64,000 nucleotides of DNA. Source: Thiomonas bhubaneswarensis (lineage in GTDB: Bacteria > Pseudomonadota > Gammaproteobacteria > Burkholderiales > Burkholderiaceae_C). The notes beneath the pieces are model-generated. The model ran no database searches, was not told where the DNA came from, and worked only from the letters and a program-made list of their open reading frames with translations. This document shows positions 52,969 through 61,983 of this stretch, piece after piece (within the stretch, counting starts at the first letter, position 1; every line of letters begins with the position of its first letter). Both the position numbers and the translations under genes were made by a program. Where the stretch lies: assembly GCF_001418255.1 (NCBI RefSeq), contig NZ_LIPV01000004.1, forward strand, positions 124,001 to 188,000, given 5' to 3'.

Positions 52969-53976
52969 ATGGGCCGCCTGAATCTGGATCTCGATGGACT
53001 TCGGACCTTGAGCACCGGAGTCGCCTTGGGCAGCTTCGCCAAGGCCGCCGACCGCCTGGGCCGATCGACCTCTGCCGTCAGCGCACAGCTCAAGAAGCTC
53101 GAGGAGCAAATCGGCGCACCGATTCTGCGCAAGGCCGGGCGCGTGATGGTGCCGACCGCCGCCGGCGAGGTGCTGCTGAGCTATGCGCGCCGTTTGCTCG
53201 ATCTCAACGACGAAGCCGTTGCCGCCGTACGCGGAGTGGACCTGGAAGGCTGCGTTCGCCTCGGATTGCAGGAGGACTTCGGCGAAATCGTGTTGACCGA
53301 TGTGCTGGGCCATTTCGCACGGGCGCATCCTCGCGTACGCGTGGAGGCAAGGGTCGCGCGCAACGCCGATCTGCTCGGCCTCGTGACGGCGGGCCGGCTG
53401 GACCTTGCGCTGGCCTGGGACGACGGCTTCGACACTCCTCACAGTCATTCTCTGGCCGACCTGCCGCTGCGCTGGATTGGCGCGGCGGCCCACCCCGAAC
53501 TCGCGCGCACCACGGATCGCGGCGTTCTGCCCCTGGTCGTGTTCGATGCACCTTGTCTCATGCGTCAGGCAGCGACGGCGGCGCTCGACCGCGCCGGCAT
53601 CGCCTGGCGCGTGGCCTTCACGACAGCGAGCCTGTCGGGGATCTGGGCGGCCGTCGCCGCGGGCCTGGGCGTGACCGTACGGACGGAGGCGGGTCTGCCA
53701 GGCAACCTGTGCGTTCTCGATCCCGCCATGTGTGGCCTGCCGGAGCTATCGGCCGCTGGCCTGCGGCTTCATCGCGCGGGGCCAGCGCTCGCGCCAGCCG
53801 TGCGACGGCTGGAAGACCTCCTGTGCGATGCGCTGATCCGGGCCTTGCCCGAGGGCGTCGACCGCGGCATGCGGGCGCATATTTCAGACGGGGGTGGTTC
53901 GTCCGCGCCGCGCGAGGAACGTGAAAAGCGCGACGCCGCAGAGCGCGCGCCGGGGCCGGATGCCATTCGGCGTTGA
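52969..53976 (+). CDS. LysR-family transcriptional regulator
   Basis: Seen: 335 residues; HTH GSFAKAADRLGRSTSAVSAQ then KKLEEQIGAPILRKAG (about 22-60), effector domain, and an extra charged tail of about 35 residues (PREEREKRDAAERAP). Divergent from the CMD/tautomerase genes, which it probably regulates. The tail is longer than usual, perhaps from loss of the normal stop. Confidence 0.92.
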   Translation: MGRLNLDLDGLRTLSTGVALGSFAKAADRLGRSTSAVSAQLKKLEEQIGAPILRKAGRVMVPTAAGEVLLSYARRLLDLNDEAVAAVRGVDLEGCVRLGLQEDFGEIVLTDVLGHFARAHPRVRVEARVARNADLLGLVTAGRLDLALAWDDGFDTPHSHSLADLPLRWIGAAAHPELARTTDRGVLPLVVFDAPCLMRQAATAALDRAGIAWRVAFTTASLSGIWAAVAAGLGVTVRTEAGLPGNLCVLDPAMCGLPELSAAGLRLHRAGPALAPAVRRLEDLLCDALIRALPEGVDRGMRAHISDGGGSSAPREEREKRDAAERAPGPDAIRR

Positions 53977-54069
53977 TGCCCGTGTGCGTAACGCCACCCG
54001 AAGGGACATCGGGGAACGGGCCTTCCCGTCTCGACGTGCACGGCACGCCATGCGGCCTCTTGGCACCGC

Positions 54070-54552
54070 TCAGCGCTCGAACGGGCTCAGCGTCGCGACG
54101 TGGACCAGCCACTTGCGGATTGCTGCTTCGTCCGCAGCGCTCACGCCGCTGAGCAAGTCCCGCTCGACCGCGTCCACGCCCTTACGACAGTGCGCCAAGA
54201 GTTGCTGGCCGGACTCGGTGACCTCCATCTGCAGGACGCGGCCGTGTGTCGCGTGATGCTTGCGCTGGAGTGCGCCTGATCGCTCCAGATTGCCGACGAT
54301 CACGCTGACGGTCTGCGGCGTCAGCAGAGACAACCTGGCGACGTCCGCGCCGGACGCGCCAGGATAGGCAACCAACATGGTCAGCACGGCGAACTGGGGC
54401 GGCGTCAACCCGACTTCGGACAGTGCCCGCTCCATTCTCTGCCGATGCGCGACCTCGGCTTGGCGAAGCAGGTAGCCGATGTGTCCCGCATGCCCACGCT
54501 TGCCCTCGCCGGCTTCCGGAATGACTGCCGCTCCCGCTGGCTTCTTGCGCAT
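54070..54552 (-). CDS. MarR-family transcriptional regulator
   Basis: Seen: 160 residues from ATG 54552; winged HTH (TPPQFAVLTMLVAYPGASGA, ARLSLLTPQTVSVIVGNLER, about 52-95). Divergent from the AhpD-like gene at 54624 across two identical 12-bp palindromes, so it likely represses both. Ligand unknown. Confidence 0.93.
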   Translation of the reverse strand: MRKKPAGAAVIPEAGEGKRGHAGHIGYLLRQAEVAHRQRMERALSEVGLTPPQFAVLTMLVAYPGASGADVARLSLLTPQTVSVIVGNLERSGALQRKHHATHGRVLQMEVTESGQQLLAHCRKGVDAVERDLLSGVSAADEAAIRKWLVHVATLSPFER

Positions 54553-54556
54553 AGTG

Positions 54557-54593
54557 TTCGAATTCGAATACGATGACATTGTTCGAATTCGAA
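54557..54593. promoter_or_regulatory. Tandem MarR operators
   Basis: Seen: perfect 12-bp palindrome TTCGAATTCGAA at 54557-54568 and again at 54582-54593, 25 bp apart, inside the divergent promoter of the MarR gene and the AhpD-like gene. Confidence 0.85.
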
Positions 54594-54623
54594 TATTACG
54601 CTCATGCACGATCAGGAGCCCCC

Positions 54624-55121
54624 ATGACCAACTCCCCAAGACTGGATTACGCGTCCTATGAGCGCCTGGCACCGGAAACGGTCGTCGCAATGCGGGCGCT
54701 CGGACGCGCCGTTGCCGAGTCCGGGCTGGACCAGCCGCTCACGGAACTGATCAAGATCCGCGTCTCGCAGATCAACGGCTGCGCCTTCTGCCTCCAGTAC
54801 CACCTCAATCAAGCCCGCAAGCTGACGACGCCGGTCGCAAAGCTCGATCTCGTCGCGACGTGGGGCGAAGCGGACATCTTCTCGGCGCGTGAGCGCGCCG
54901 CCCTGGCGTGGGCCGAGGCGTTGACGAGGATGTCCATGGCTCCGATCGACGATGCCGACTTCACCGACCTTCTCGAGCACTTCGTGATGGAGGAGGTCGC
55001 GCACCTGACAGCTGCCGTTGCCAACATCAATGCCTGGAACCGGATCGCTGGAGGACTGCAATTCGCTCCACCGATTCCGGCCGCGCACCTTCTTCAAGGG
55101 GAGCAGGCGCATGCGCGTTGA
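54624..55121 (+). CDS. AhpD-like alkylhydroperoxidase / CMD-family protein
   Basis: Role: peroxidase-like reduction of organic hydroperoxides. Seen: 165 residues from ATG 54624 with GGAG upstream; redox pair CAFC (Cys53, Cys56) followed by LQYHLNQARKL with the conserved His, matching the AhpD core. Under the MarR operators; followed by a GNAT gene overlapping by 11 bp. Confidence 0.92.
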   Translation: MTNSPRLDYASYERLAPETVVAMRALGRAVAESGLDQPLTELIKIRVSQINGCAFCLQYHLNQARKLTTPVAKLDLVATWGEADIFSARERAALAWAEALTRMSMAPIDDADFTDLLEHFVMEEVAHLTAAVANINAWNRIAGGLQFAPPIPAAHLLQGEQAHAR

Positions 55122-55554
55122 CGCCTGCACGGTGGAGGCGGTCGAGACCATCGAGGCTGCGCGTGCCGTCTACCCCCTGATGGCCCAGCTGCGTCCGCAT
55201 CTCGCCGATGCCGGAGAGTTCCTGGAACGTTGGGCGCGCCAATGCGAGGACGGATACCGACTCGTCGCGCTCTACGCGGAAGGGACACCAGTGGCCCTCG
55301 CAGGATATCGGCAGCAAGAGAACCTTGTTCACGGAACATTCCTCTATGTCGATGACCTTGTGACGGATGCGGGTTGCCGAAGCAAGGGCTATGGCGAGCG
55401 ACTGATCGTGTATCTGCTGGACCAGGCCCGCGTGTTGGGATGTGCCAAGCTCATGCTCGATACACCCATGAGCAATGCGCTTGGCCATCGTTTCTACTTC
55501 CGGTGCGGCCTGCTCGCGACGGCGCTTCGGTTCGTCACGGCCGTCACGGGCTGA
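55111..55554 (+). CDS. GNAT-family acetyltransferase
   Basis: Seen: 147 residues; PVALAGYRQQENLVHGTFLY, DDLVTDAGCRSKGYGERLIV with acetyl-CoA loop RSKGYG, and C-terminal NALGHRFYFRCGL. Coupled to the AhpD-like gene. Complete; next is the azoreductase fragment after 5 bp. Confidence 0.9.
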   Translation: MRVDACTVEAVETIEAARAVYPLMAQLRPHLADAGEFLERWARQCEDGYRLVALYAEGTPVALAGYRQQENLVHGTFLYVDDLVTDAGCRSKGYGERLIVYLLDQARVLGCAKLMLDTPMSNALGHRFYFRCGLLATALRFVTAVTG

Positions 55555-55559
55555 CCGAT

Positions 55560-55721
55560 ATGCAGACGCTCCTGCATGTCTCCGCGAGCCCACGCGGCGG
55601 CATCTCGCACAGCCGACGCGTTGCCATCGAGCTGGTCGCGCACTGGAAGCTCATGCATCCCGGGCTCCTCGTCGTCGATCGTGACCTTGCTGCATGCCCG
55701 CTGCCGCCGAGCGAAAACTGA
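55560..55721 (+). pseudogene. FMN-dependent azoreductase (AzoR-like), N-terminal fragment
   Basis: Seen: 53 residues with the flavodoxin-fold start MQTLLHVSASPRGGISHSRR and the strand LLVVDRDLAACPLPP, matching AzoR N-termini. A TGA at 55719 stops the frame, and the remaining roughly 150 residues are not found on either side of the intron. Third gene of the MarR-controlled run. Confidence 0.8.
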
Positions 55722-55741
55722 GGTGGTCAGAATTGCATCGG

Positions 55742-57652
55742 GTGCGCCGGGAGACCTGCAAGGAGCAGAGGGTGCAAGTCCCTTGCAGTGAAGGCGTAGC
55801 GAACCACACTGGCCCCGAGTCATGCGCAGTGCACCGCGAGGTGCCCGGCGAAGCGTTGACAGGGGTACGTGCGGGCCAGCCATTGAGCCGCGAAAGAATT
55901 TCTTCCCAGGGTGCCGACGCCGTCCGATTTGTGGAAGGCTACATGGTCGCGCGCGCTATCGCGAGCGCACGACCGACCCGGCGTGGTCGTAGAACCCGGC
56001 ACGCGCGCACGCTCCTTGAACGGAAACCGGGAGATCTCCAACCCGACCGTCGCCGCCAGTCTTGGCCCGACGGCCCGCATCGGGAAGGCGAGGAGCCATA
56101 GCCGATGACGCACGGGTTGGAGAAGTCGGACTCCGTCGTAGTAGCGATGAAACCTGCGAACAAGGCCGGCTCTCCGGCTTCGGAGTGGGTGGAGCCAAGG
56201 ACGGGGACCAAGGGAAACGCGGAAGACTCTCGCACGCGCCGGACTCAGAGCCGGGCAAGCGTGTCCCCGGGGCTCGACCGCGTACGGCAAGCCGCAAGGC
56301 TGAGGAAGAAGCAACCGCTCACGGCCTTGCTGCACCACGTTACCGTCGACCTGCTCCGTGAGGCGTTTCTGGCGCTCAAACGCCGTGCCGCACCCGGAGC
56401 GGATGGCGTCACGTGGCAGGACTATGAGCAAGGACTTGAAGAGCGCCTCGGCGATCTTCATGCTCGTATCCATCGTGGCGGGTACCGGGCGCAGCCCGTG
56501 CGGCGACGGTTCATACCGAAGCCGGACGGGCGCCAGCGCCCGCTGGGCATTGCCGCGCTGGAGGACAAGGTCGTTCAGCGTGCAGTCGTCGCCGTGCTCA
56601 ATGCGATCTACGAGGAAGACTTCCTCGGCTTCTCGTACGGGTTCAGGCCCGGTCGCGGCCAGCATGACGCATTGGACGCCTTGTGCGTGGCGATCAAGGG
56701 CAAGCGAGTGAACTGGTGCTCGACGCTGACATCAAGGGCTTCTTCGACGCGGTCGACCATGACTGGTTGCTGCGCTTCGTGAGGCACCGGGTCGGTAACG
56801 AGCGCATCGTCCGGTTGGTGAGCAAATGGCTCACGGCCGGCGTCCTTGAAGACGGGAACTGGAGCGCTGTGCAACAGGGGACGCCACAAGGCGCGGTGAT
56901 CTCGCCGCTGCTGGCCAACGTCTACCTGCACTACGTCTTCGATCTGTGGGCTCAGCAATGGCGACGGCGCGAGGCGACCGGCGACATGATCGTCGTGCGC
57001 TATGCCAGACGATCTGGTCGTCGGCTTCGAGCATGAAGCTGACGCACGCCGCTTCTGGGACGCGATGCGAGAGCGGTTCGCGCGCTTCGCGCTCGAACTG
57101 CATGGGGAGAAGACCCAGCTGCTGGGGTTCGGCCGCTACGCGATCGAGCATCGGCAGCGCAAGGGTCTGGGCAAACCACCAACATTAAACTTCCTGGGGT
57201 TCACGTTCATTTGTGGGCGGTCGCGGCGAGGTGCATTCCTGCTGCGCCGGCATACACGACGTGACCGCATGCGCCTGGCGCTACAGGCGGTCAAAGATGG
57301 TTTGCCCCAACGGCGCCAGCATCCCCGAACAGGGGAAATGGCTGCGCACGGTTGTGACCGGCTACTTCGCGTACCACGCGGTGCCCACCAACGCGCAGGC
57401 CGTCTGCGCGTACCAGCACCACGTCTTGTCACTCTGGCGACGCTCCCTGGAGCGTCGCAGCCAGAAGGCAGGCGTCACGTGGGCGAAGATGGATCGACTC
57501 GCCGCCGCATGGCTCCCGCCCCCGCACGTGCTTCATCCCTGGCCGAAAGACCGGCTCGCCGTCCGAACCCGAGGTAGGAGCCGTATGCCTTAATTGGGCA
57601 CGTACGGATCTGTGCGGGAGGGCGGGCAACCGGCAGGCATCCCTACCGCGAT
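55742..57652 (+). mobile_element. Group II intron with degenerate reverse transcriptase
   Basis: Seen: 5' end GTGCGCC with the downstream GGTGCAAGTCCCTTGCAG region typical of bacterial group II introns; an internal RT frame; domain V GAGCCGTATGCC...GCACGTACGGATC at about 57578-57611; and a 3' end around 57652 after a domain VI-like hairpin. About 1.9 kb. It sits just beyond the azoreductase fragment. The RT has frameshifts, so autonomous movement is unlikely, while the RNA fold may be intact. Confidence 0.88.
56105..57593 (+). pseudogene. ltrA: Group II intron reverse transcriptase/maturase, frameshifted
   Basis: Seen: frame A (56105-56782) carries RT blocks with GADGVTWQDYEQGL, RRRFIPKPDGRQRPLGIAAL and YGFRPGRGQHDALDALC; a one-base deletion near 56712 moves the sense to frame B (LVLDADIKGFFDAVDHDWLL, GTPQGAVISPLLANVYL); one extra A at about 57007 breaks the YADD catalytic box (TATGCCAGACGAT instead of TATGCCGACGAT); frame C continues DDLVVGFEHEADARRFW; a third shift near 57320 returns to the C-terminal group II maturase part. 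At least three frameshifts. Ends within domain V. Confidence 0.9.
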
Positions 57653-57957
57653 CGCCAACAGACAGAAGACGGCTCTTTCTAAATTCCGTGAAAAATTCTG
57701 CCATGCTCCAGCACCATTAGAAATCCTTAGTAACATCTATTACATAAAGAATCTAAACATCCATCTAGTCGCGCAATAGCCCTAACGCTATCCTGCGTTG
57801 CAGATCGTCACCACATCTGATTTCGACTTTTGGAGACGTTCGGCCCAATAATCCAGTGACGGGGGGGATTGATGCATAGGTGTTATGCGCTGGAGCGCGG
57901 ATCGCGGCGACTCCATACACCCTCAGGGCGTAACCCTTTTCGTTGTGATGGTGCCTC
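57653..57957. other. AT-richer spacer after the group II intron
   Basis: 305 bp without a recognised gene. Base composition is lower in GC than the flanks (e.g. CTATTACATAAAGAATCTAA), no continuation of the azoreductase is seen. Contains the promoter and ribosome site of the aminotransferase at 57958. Confidence 0.5.
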
Positions 57958-59199
57958 ATGACCCCGTCATTCGAATTCCCCTGGATACTTTCGCGTCGAC
58001 ATGCAGGCATGCGTGCATCGGCAATCCGCGAAGCCATGAAACTCGCCGAGCAGCCGGGCGTAATCAGCTTCGCGGCGGGGATGCCTTCGTCAAAGGTGTT
58101 TCCCATTGAGCGAATCACGGCCGCTTGCGAGCGTGTGCTGCGCCGCGATGGAAGTGCGGCGCTGCAGTACGCCGCCAGCGAGGGTTTCGCGCCATTGATC
58201 GATTGGGTGGTCGCACATCTTTCGGCACGAGGTCTGCACATCAGGCCTGAGCAAATCATCATTACCAACGGGTCGCAACAGGGTCTCGACCTAGTGGCCA
58301 AATCGTTAGTCGATCCGGGCTCGCCAGTCCTTGTGGAGACGCCCACATATGTCGGCGCACTTCAATCGTTCGCACCGTACGAGCCCGAATTGATCGGTGT
58401 TGCCTGCGATGTCGAAGGCCCCTTGTCAGCGGATCTGGCCGCACGAGCCAGCGCGCTCCTGCGGGAAGGTCGGGCAGCCCGCTTCCTCTACCTGCTGCCC
58501 ACATACCAGAACCCGTCAGGTCGCTGCATCAGTCCGGCCCGGCGAGCCGACCTCGCTGGCGTGGCGGCGCTACTCAACCTGCCGGTTGTCGAGGATGATC
58601 CTTACGCCGACCTGTGGTACGACGAGCCACCGCCCGCTCCAGTCGCGACGCTGCTACCCGAGGGAACAGTCTATCTGGGATCGTTCTCGAAGATCCTGGC
58701 CCCCGGACTACGCCTCGGCTATCTCGCGGCGCCATTGGCCCTGGTGCCCAGACTATTGCAGGGCAAGACAGCCGCGGACTTGCACACTGCTACCTTCAAC
58801 CAGCGCATCGCGCTAGAGGCGCTCGGCGAGGACTTCCTCGCAGAGGCTTTGCCCGCAGTGCGACATCTCTATCGGGAGCGCCGCGACATGATGCTCACCG
58901 CGTTGGAGCGAGCATTCCCGGATCGTCGTCTGCTCGACTGGACCCGCCCAGGGGGCGGTATGTTCATCTGGGCGAGGTTGCCTCAAGGTTGGGACGCCGC
59001 CGAACTCCTTCCTCTGGCATCTTCTCGCGGCGTCGCCTATGTGCCTGGGGCGGCGTTCCATGCCGGTATCCCTGATCCGCGAACCCTGCGCCTGTCGTTC
59101 GTCACCGTCGAACCCTCCCAGATCGATGCTGGTGTAACCCGTCTAGCGGAAGTCATTCGCGAGGCCGAACGATCCGCTCCCGGGATCGGGCGGTGTTGA
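57958..59199 (+). CDS. PLP-dependent aminotransferase (class I/II, LysN/MocR-type)
   Basis: Role: transamination of an amino acid, possibly branched or aromatic, or 2-aminoadipate. Seen: 413 residues; ISFAAGMPSSKVFPIERITA, LQYAASEGFAPLIDWVVAHL, ITNGSQQGLDLVAKSL, VVEDDPYADLWYD, and the PLP Lys in GSFSKILAPGLRLGYLAAPL (about 240-260); no HTH, so not a MocR regulator. Intact. Head of the right-edge gene group; a TonB-receptor remnant lies between it and the methyltransferase operon. Confidence 0.92.
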   Translation: MTPSFEFPWILSRRHAGMRASAIREAMKLAEQPGVISFAAGMPSSKVFPIERITAACERVLRRDGSAALQYAASEGFAPLIDWVVAHLSARGLHIRPEQIIITNGSQQGLDLVAKSLVDPGSPVLVETPTYVGALQSFAPYEPELIGVACDVEGPLSADLAARASALLREGRAARFLYLLPTYQNPSGRCISPARRADLAGVAALLNLPVVEDDPYADLWYDEPPPAPVATLLPEGTVYLGSFSKILAPGLRLGYLAAPLALVPRLLQGKTAADLHTATFNQRIALEALGEDFLAEALPAVRHLYRERRDMMLTALERAFPDRRLLDWTRPGGGMFIWARLPQGWDAAELLPLASSRGVAYVPGAAFHAGIPDPRTLRLSFVTVEPSQIDAGVTRLAEVIREAERSAPGIGRC

Positions 59200-59206
59200 G
59201 GTCGGC

Positions 59207-59590
59207 ATGAGCGCCATGCAGCAATGCCGGTTCTTACGCCGACGCGCTGCTGGCGCATTCGCCGCGGCGGCGCGTCCTGCGCTCGTCCAGGCGCAGGAAC
59301 AGGGCTGTGTAGGCAATTTATCTCCACCGTCATCCGCTGGCCTTGCTCGGTTAGGTGCCGTAGAGGTGCCGGGACCGAACCAAGGAGATAAACGAGAAGA
59401 TCCCACCTCGAAGTTCATCGTTTCCGGGGAAGACCTCGCGGGCTTCGGCGACTGCGCGTTGGGCGAGGTGTTGCGGCGGACTCAGGTCGTGACCGCTTTG
59501 GGCTCCGGCATGCTCGGTACGTGTGAGATCAAGTTGCGAGGACTGGGCAACGGAGATATAGAGAACCGTTCACTGCGCGACGCAACGCCT
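59207..59590 (+). pseudogene. TonB-dependent receptor, N-terminal remnant
   Basis: Seen: signal-like RRRAAGAFAAAARPALVQAQ, then SKFIVSGEDLAGFGDCALGE, VLRRTQ and IKLRGLGNGD, which match the plug-domain start of TonB-dependent receptors (FGD.SLGE.L.R ... RG.G.G). The barrel is absent and the frame loses sense after about residue 125. Begins 7 bp after the aminotransferase stop. Confidence 0.55.
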
Positions 59591-59994
59591 AGCCCGGAAA
59601 ACCGCCTTTCGCGCCCGCCCGGGGTGGCTCAACAGTCAGCCTGGGCTTGGACTATTGGCCACACAGCGTGTGACTCGTCATCGAAGGAGTTTTCTCCTAT
59701 TTATACGAGGATGAGCTCCCGTCCGTGTCTCCACCACGCAGACCGCCAGGAACGCCGACAAACGGCAGATCGCCCTCCCTGCCGATTGGAATTCGACACA
59801 GCCGGTCCGGCTCGTCACCTGCGTGACGAATGCCATCGCCCCGGAGATCACCGAGGAGTCTGGGTATACCCACCAAACGCTCGGTCAGCAGCTGTATCTC
59901 CCGACGGCCACCAGCCGCCAGATCTTGGCGAGGCAAAAAAAGATCAATTATGACACGCAGAGAGATCCAGAGAAAGACAAGGAGAAGATTCGTA
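59591..59994. other. Spacer with one protein-like open frame of unknown nature
   Basis: 404 bp. In the frame that leads into the methyltransferase ATG, 59715-59994 is open with high-GC third positions (RLVTCVTNAIAPEITEESGY and LYLPTATSRQILARQKKINY) but has no ATG; the only GTG is at 59823. Could be an N-terminal extension, a remnant of another gene, or a precursor-like peptide. AAGGAGAAG before ATG 59995 argues that the methyltransferase starts there. Confidence 0.4.
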
Positions 59995-60821
59995 TGCACA
60001 CAAACATGATCAACCCGCAGGAGGTCGAGGAGGCCGCCACGTATTTCGACGCCACGTCGGTCGGCTACGACGCCGAATTCTCGGATTCATCCATCTGGTC
60101 CATTGCACACCGGACCGGCAGGACCTTGCTTGAGCAGGCGCTGGATGAGCGCACAGGACTGGATATCGCGGACATCGGCTGCGGGACGGGCAAATGGGCA
60201 GGCTTCTTCTCAGGGCGCGCATCCAGCTTGCTGCTGTCGGACGTTGCTGAATCGATGCTGGCGGTCGCAGTCCGAAAGTTTGCACATGTGCCCTCGGTAC
60301 AGTCATTGCGAGCTTCGGTGGACGATCTCGGACACATCTCCGATGCGAGCTTCGATCTCGTGCTCTGCATGGGAGATCCGCTGTCCTATGCGCCAGACTA
60401 CGTCCGCGGCATCAGTGAATTGTGCCGCATCACACGGCCGGGGGGCCTGATTTTCGTCAGCGTTGACAGCCGCCTCGGCTACCTCAGGATCCTCAAGGAG
60501 CAGCACCATGCCGACCTCGACACGCTGTTCACCTTTCTCGAGACCGGCAACATTATCGGCTGGGAGGGACTGCCGCTGCACGCATTCACGACGAAGGAAC
60601 TTGGCGATCTTTTCGCCGAAGCTGGCGCCGAGACGCTTTCTATCCACAGCCTGCCCTCGGCATCCGCGTACTTTCTATTCGACGACCGGTTCCGCGAACA
60701 GATCCATGACCCGCGGCAGTTCGAACGATTGATCGCCATGGAGGACTTGCTGCGCGACCAAGGCTCGCCCGGTCCCCACCACCTATACGGATTGTTCAAG
60801 AAGGCACTGCCGGGGGGGTGA
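59995..60821 (+). CDS. SAM-dependent methyltransferase
   Basis: Seen: 275 residues from ATG 59995 (AAGGAGAAG upstream); class I motif I ADIGCGTGKWAGFFSGRA (about 50-67), motif II-like DLVLCMGDPLSYAP (about 118) and the helical motif RITRPGGLIFVSVDSRLG (about 142). Substrate not inferable. GTG 59823 would add 57 residues. First gene of a tight operon; 1 bp before the next. Confidence 0.9.
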
Positions 60822-60822
60822 G

Positions 60823-61983
60823 ATGCAGATCGATTTCGCTCTGCCAGAAAGGCTGGGCACCTGGCGACAAGCGCTCAATGAACGCGCAGAGTTGTCGTGG
60901 CAAGAGTTCGAAACGCAGGCATACCTGCTGGCTCAGTTGCGGGAGCTTGGATTGTCGCCACGGGTCGCTGCAGGAACCGGTGTGGTTGTCGACATCGATT
61001 CCGGCCATGATGGTGCCTGCATCGCATTCCGCGCAGACATGGACGCTTTGCCTTTCCCCGCGGCGGATGGCGCACCGATGGCGGCGTGGCACGGCTGCGG
61101 TCACGACATGCACATGGCTATCCTCCTAGGCTTGGCCAGCGAACTGGTGACGAAAGTACGCGCGCGTCTGCGAGGACGCGTCCGGCTGATCTTCCAGCCT
61201 GCGGAAGAAGTCCTTGGGCATGACAGCGGTGCTCGACGGTTAATCGCGGAAGGCGCGCTGGTCGAGCCTTCCGTGTCGCGCATCTACGCGCTGCACGTTT
61301 CGCCGCGCTTTCCGGTCGGCCATGTCGCGTATCGATCTGGCGCATTCATGTCGGAGAGCCTTCGGACCAGGCTGAGCGTGCGAGGCGGAGGCGGCCACAG
61401 CGCCATGTCCGGACCGGACGGAGACACGGTACTAGCCCTCTCCCGCGTCATCGCCGCATTAACCGGTGGTGCGGTCGTCGACGAGTCCATCGGGGGCACC
61501 TGCTCCTTCTGCACCATCGGCGGTGGCACGGCGGCCAATGTGCGGCCGACGCTGGTGCATGCGGAAGGAATCATCCGATCGCCGCACGCAGGTGGCGCGC
61601 TGCAGCATGGGCGAAGGTTGCTGGACATTGTCGAACAGCTCGCCACCGAGCATCCCTCCCTGTCGATCCAGCTGGAGCTCGGCGACGGATACCCGCTACT
61701 GGTGAACAGCGACGCCGTAGATCGAACCGTGATGACTGCGCTCACAGCCGCAGTGGGAGCGGACGCTGTTCATTCCATGGCGCAACCATCGCCGGCGTCC
61801 GAAGATTTTGGGGCCTACGTGGCCCGATGCCCCGGCGCAATGTTCCTTCTCGGAACCCGCGCCGACGATCCGGCGTCCAGGGCACCCCTGCACACACGGG
61901 ACTTTCGTGGGCCCGACGAAGTCCTGGCGACGGGCGTCCGATGTTTCCTCGCCCTTACCGAGCAGGAATTGGGGGAGCGATGA
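60823..61983 (+). CDS. M20-family metallo-amidohydrolase
   Basis: Role: zinc-dependent hydrolysis of an amide, such as an N-acyl amino acid or peptide. Seen: 386 residues; IAFRADMDALPF, HGCGHDMHMAILLGLA, QPAEEVLGHDSGAR, YALHVSPRFPVGHVAY and a dimerisation domain, ending with PLHTRDFRGPDEVLATGVRC. The metal-binding His/Asp/Glu set of M20D proteins is present. Stop overlaps the next start by 4 bp. Confidence 0.93.
   Translation: MQIDFALPERLGTWRQALNERAELSWQEFETQAYLLAQLRELGLSPRVAAGTGVVVDIDSGHDGACIAFRADMDALPFPAADGAPMAAWHGCGHDMHMAILLGLASELVTKVRARLRGRVRLIFQPAEEVLGHDSGARRLIAEGALVEPSVSRIYALHVSPRFPVGHVAYRSGAFMSESLRTRLSVRGGGGHSAMSGPDGDTVLALSRVIAALTGGAVVDESIGGTCSFCTIGGGTAANVRPTLVHAEGIIRSPHAGGALQHGRRLLDIVEQLATEHPSLSIQLELGDGYPLLVNSDAVDRTVMTALTAAVGADAVHSMAQPSPASEDFGAYVARCPGAMFLLGTRADDPASRAPLHTRDFRGPDEVLATGVRCFLALTEQELGER

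Noticed and set aside
56105-57593. Retron or diversity-generating reverse transcriptase
   Set aside because: The 5' GTGCGCC, domain V and maturase-type C-terminus identify a group II intron; no variable repeat or msr/msd structure seen.
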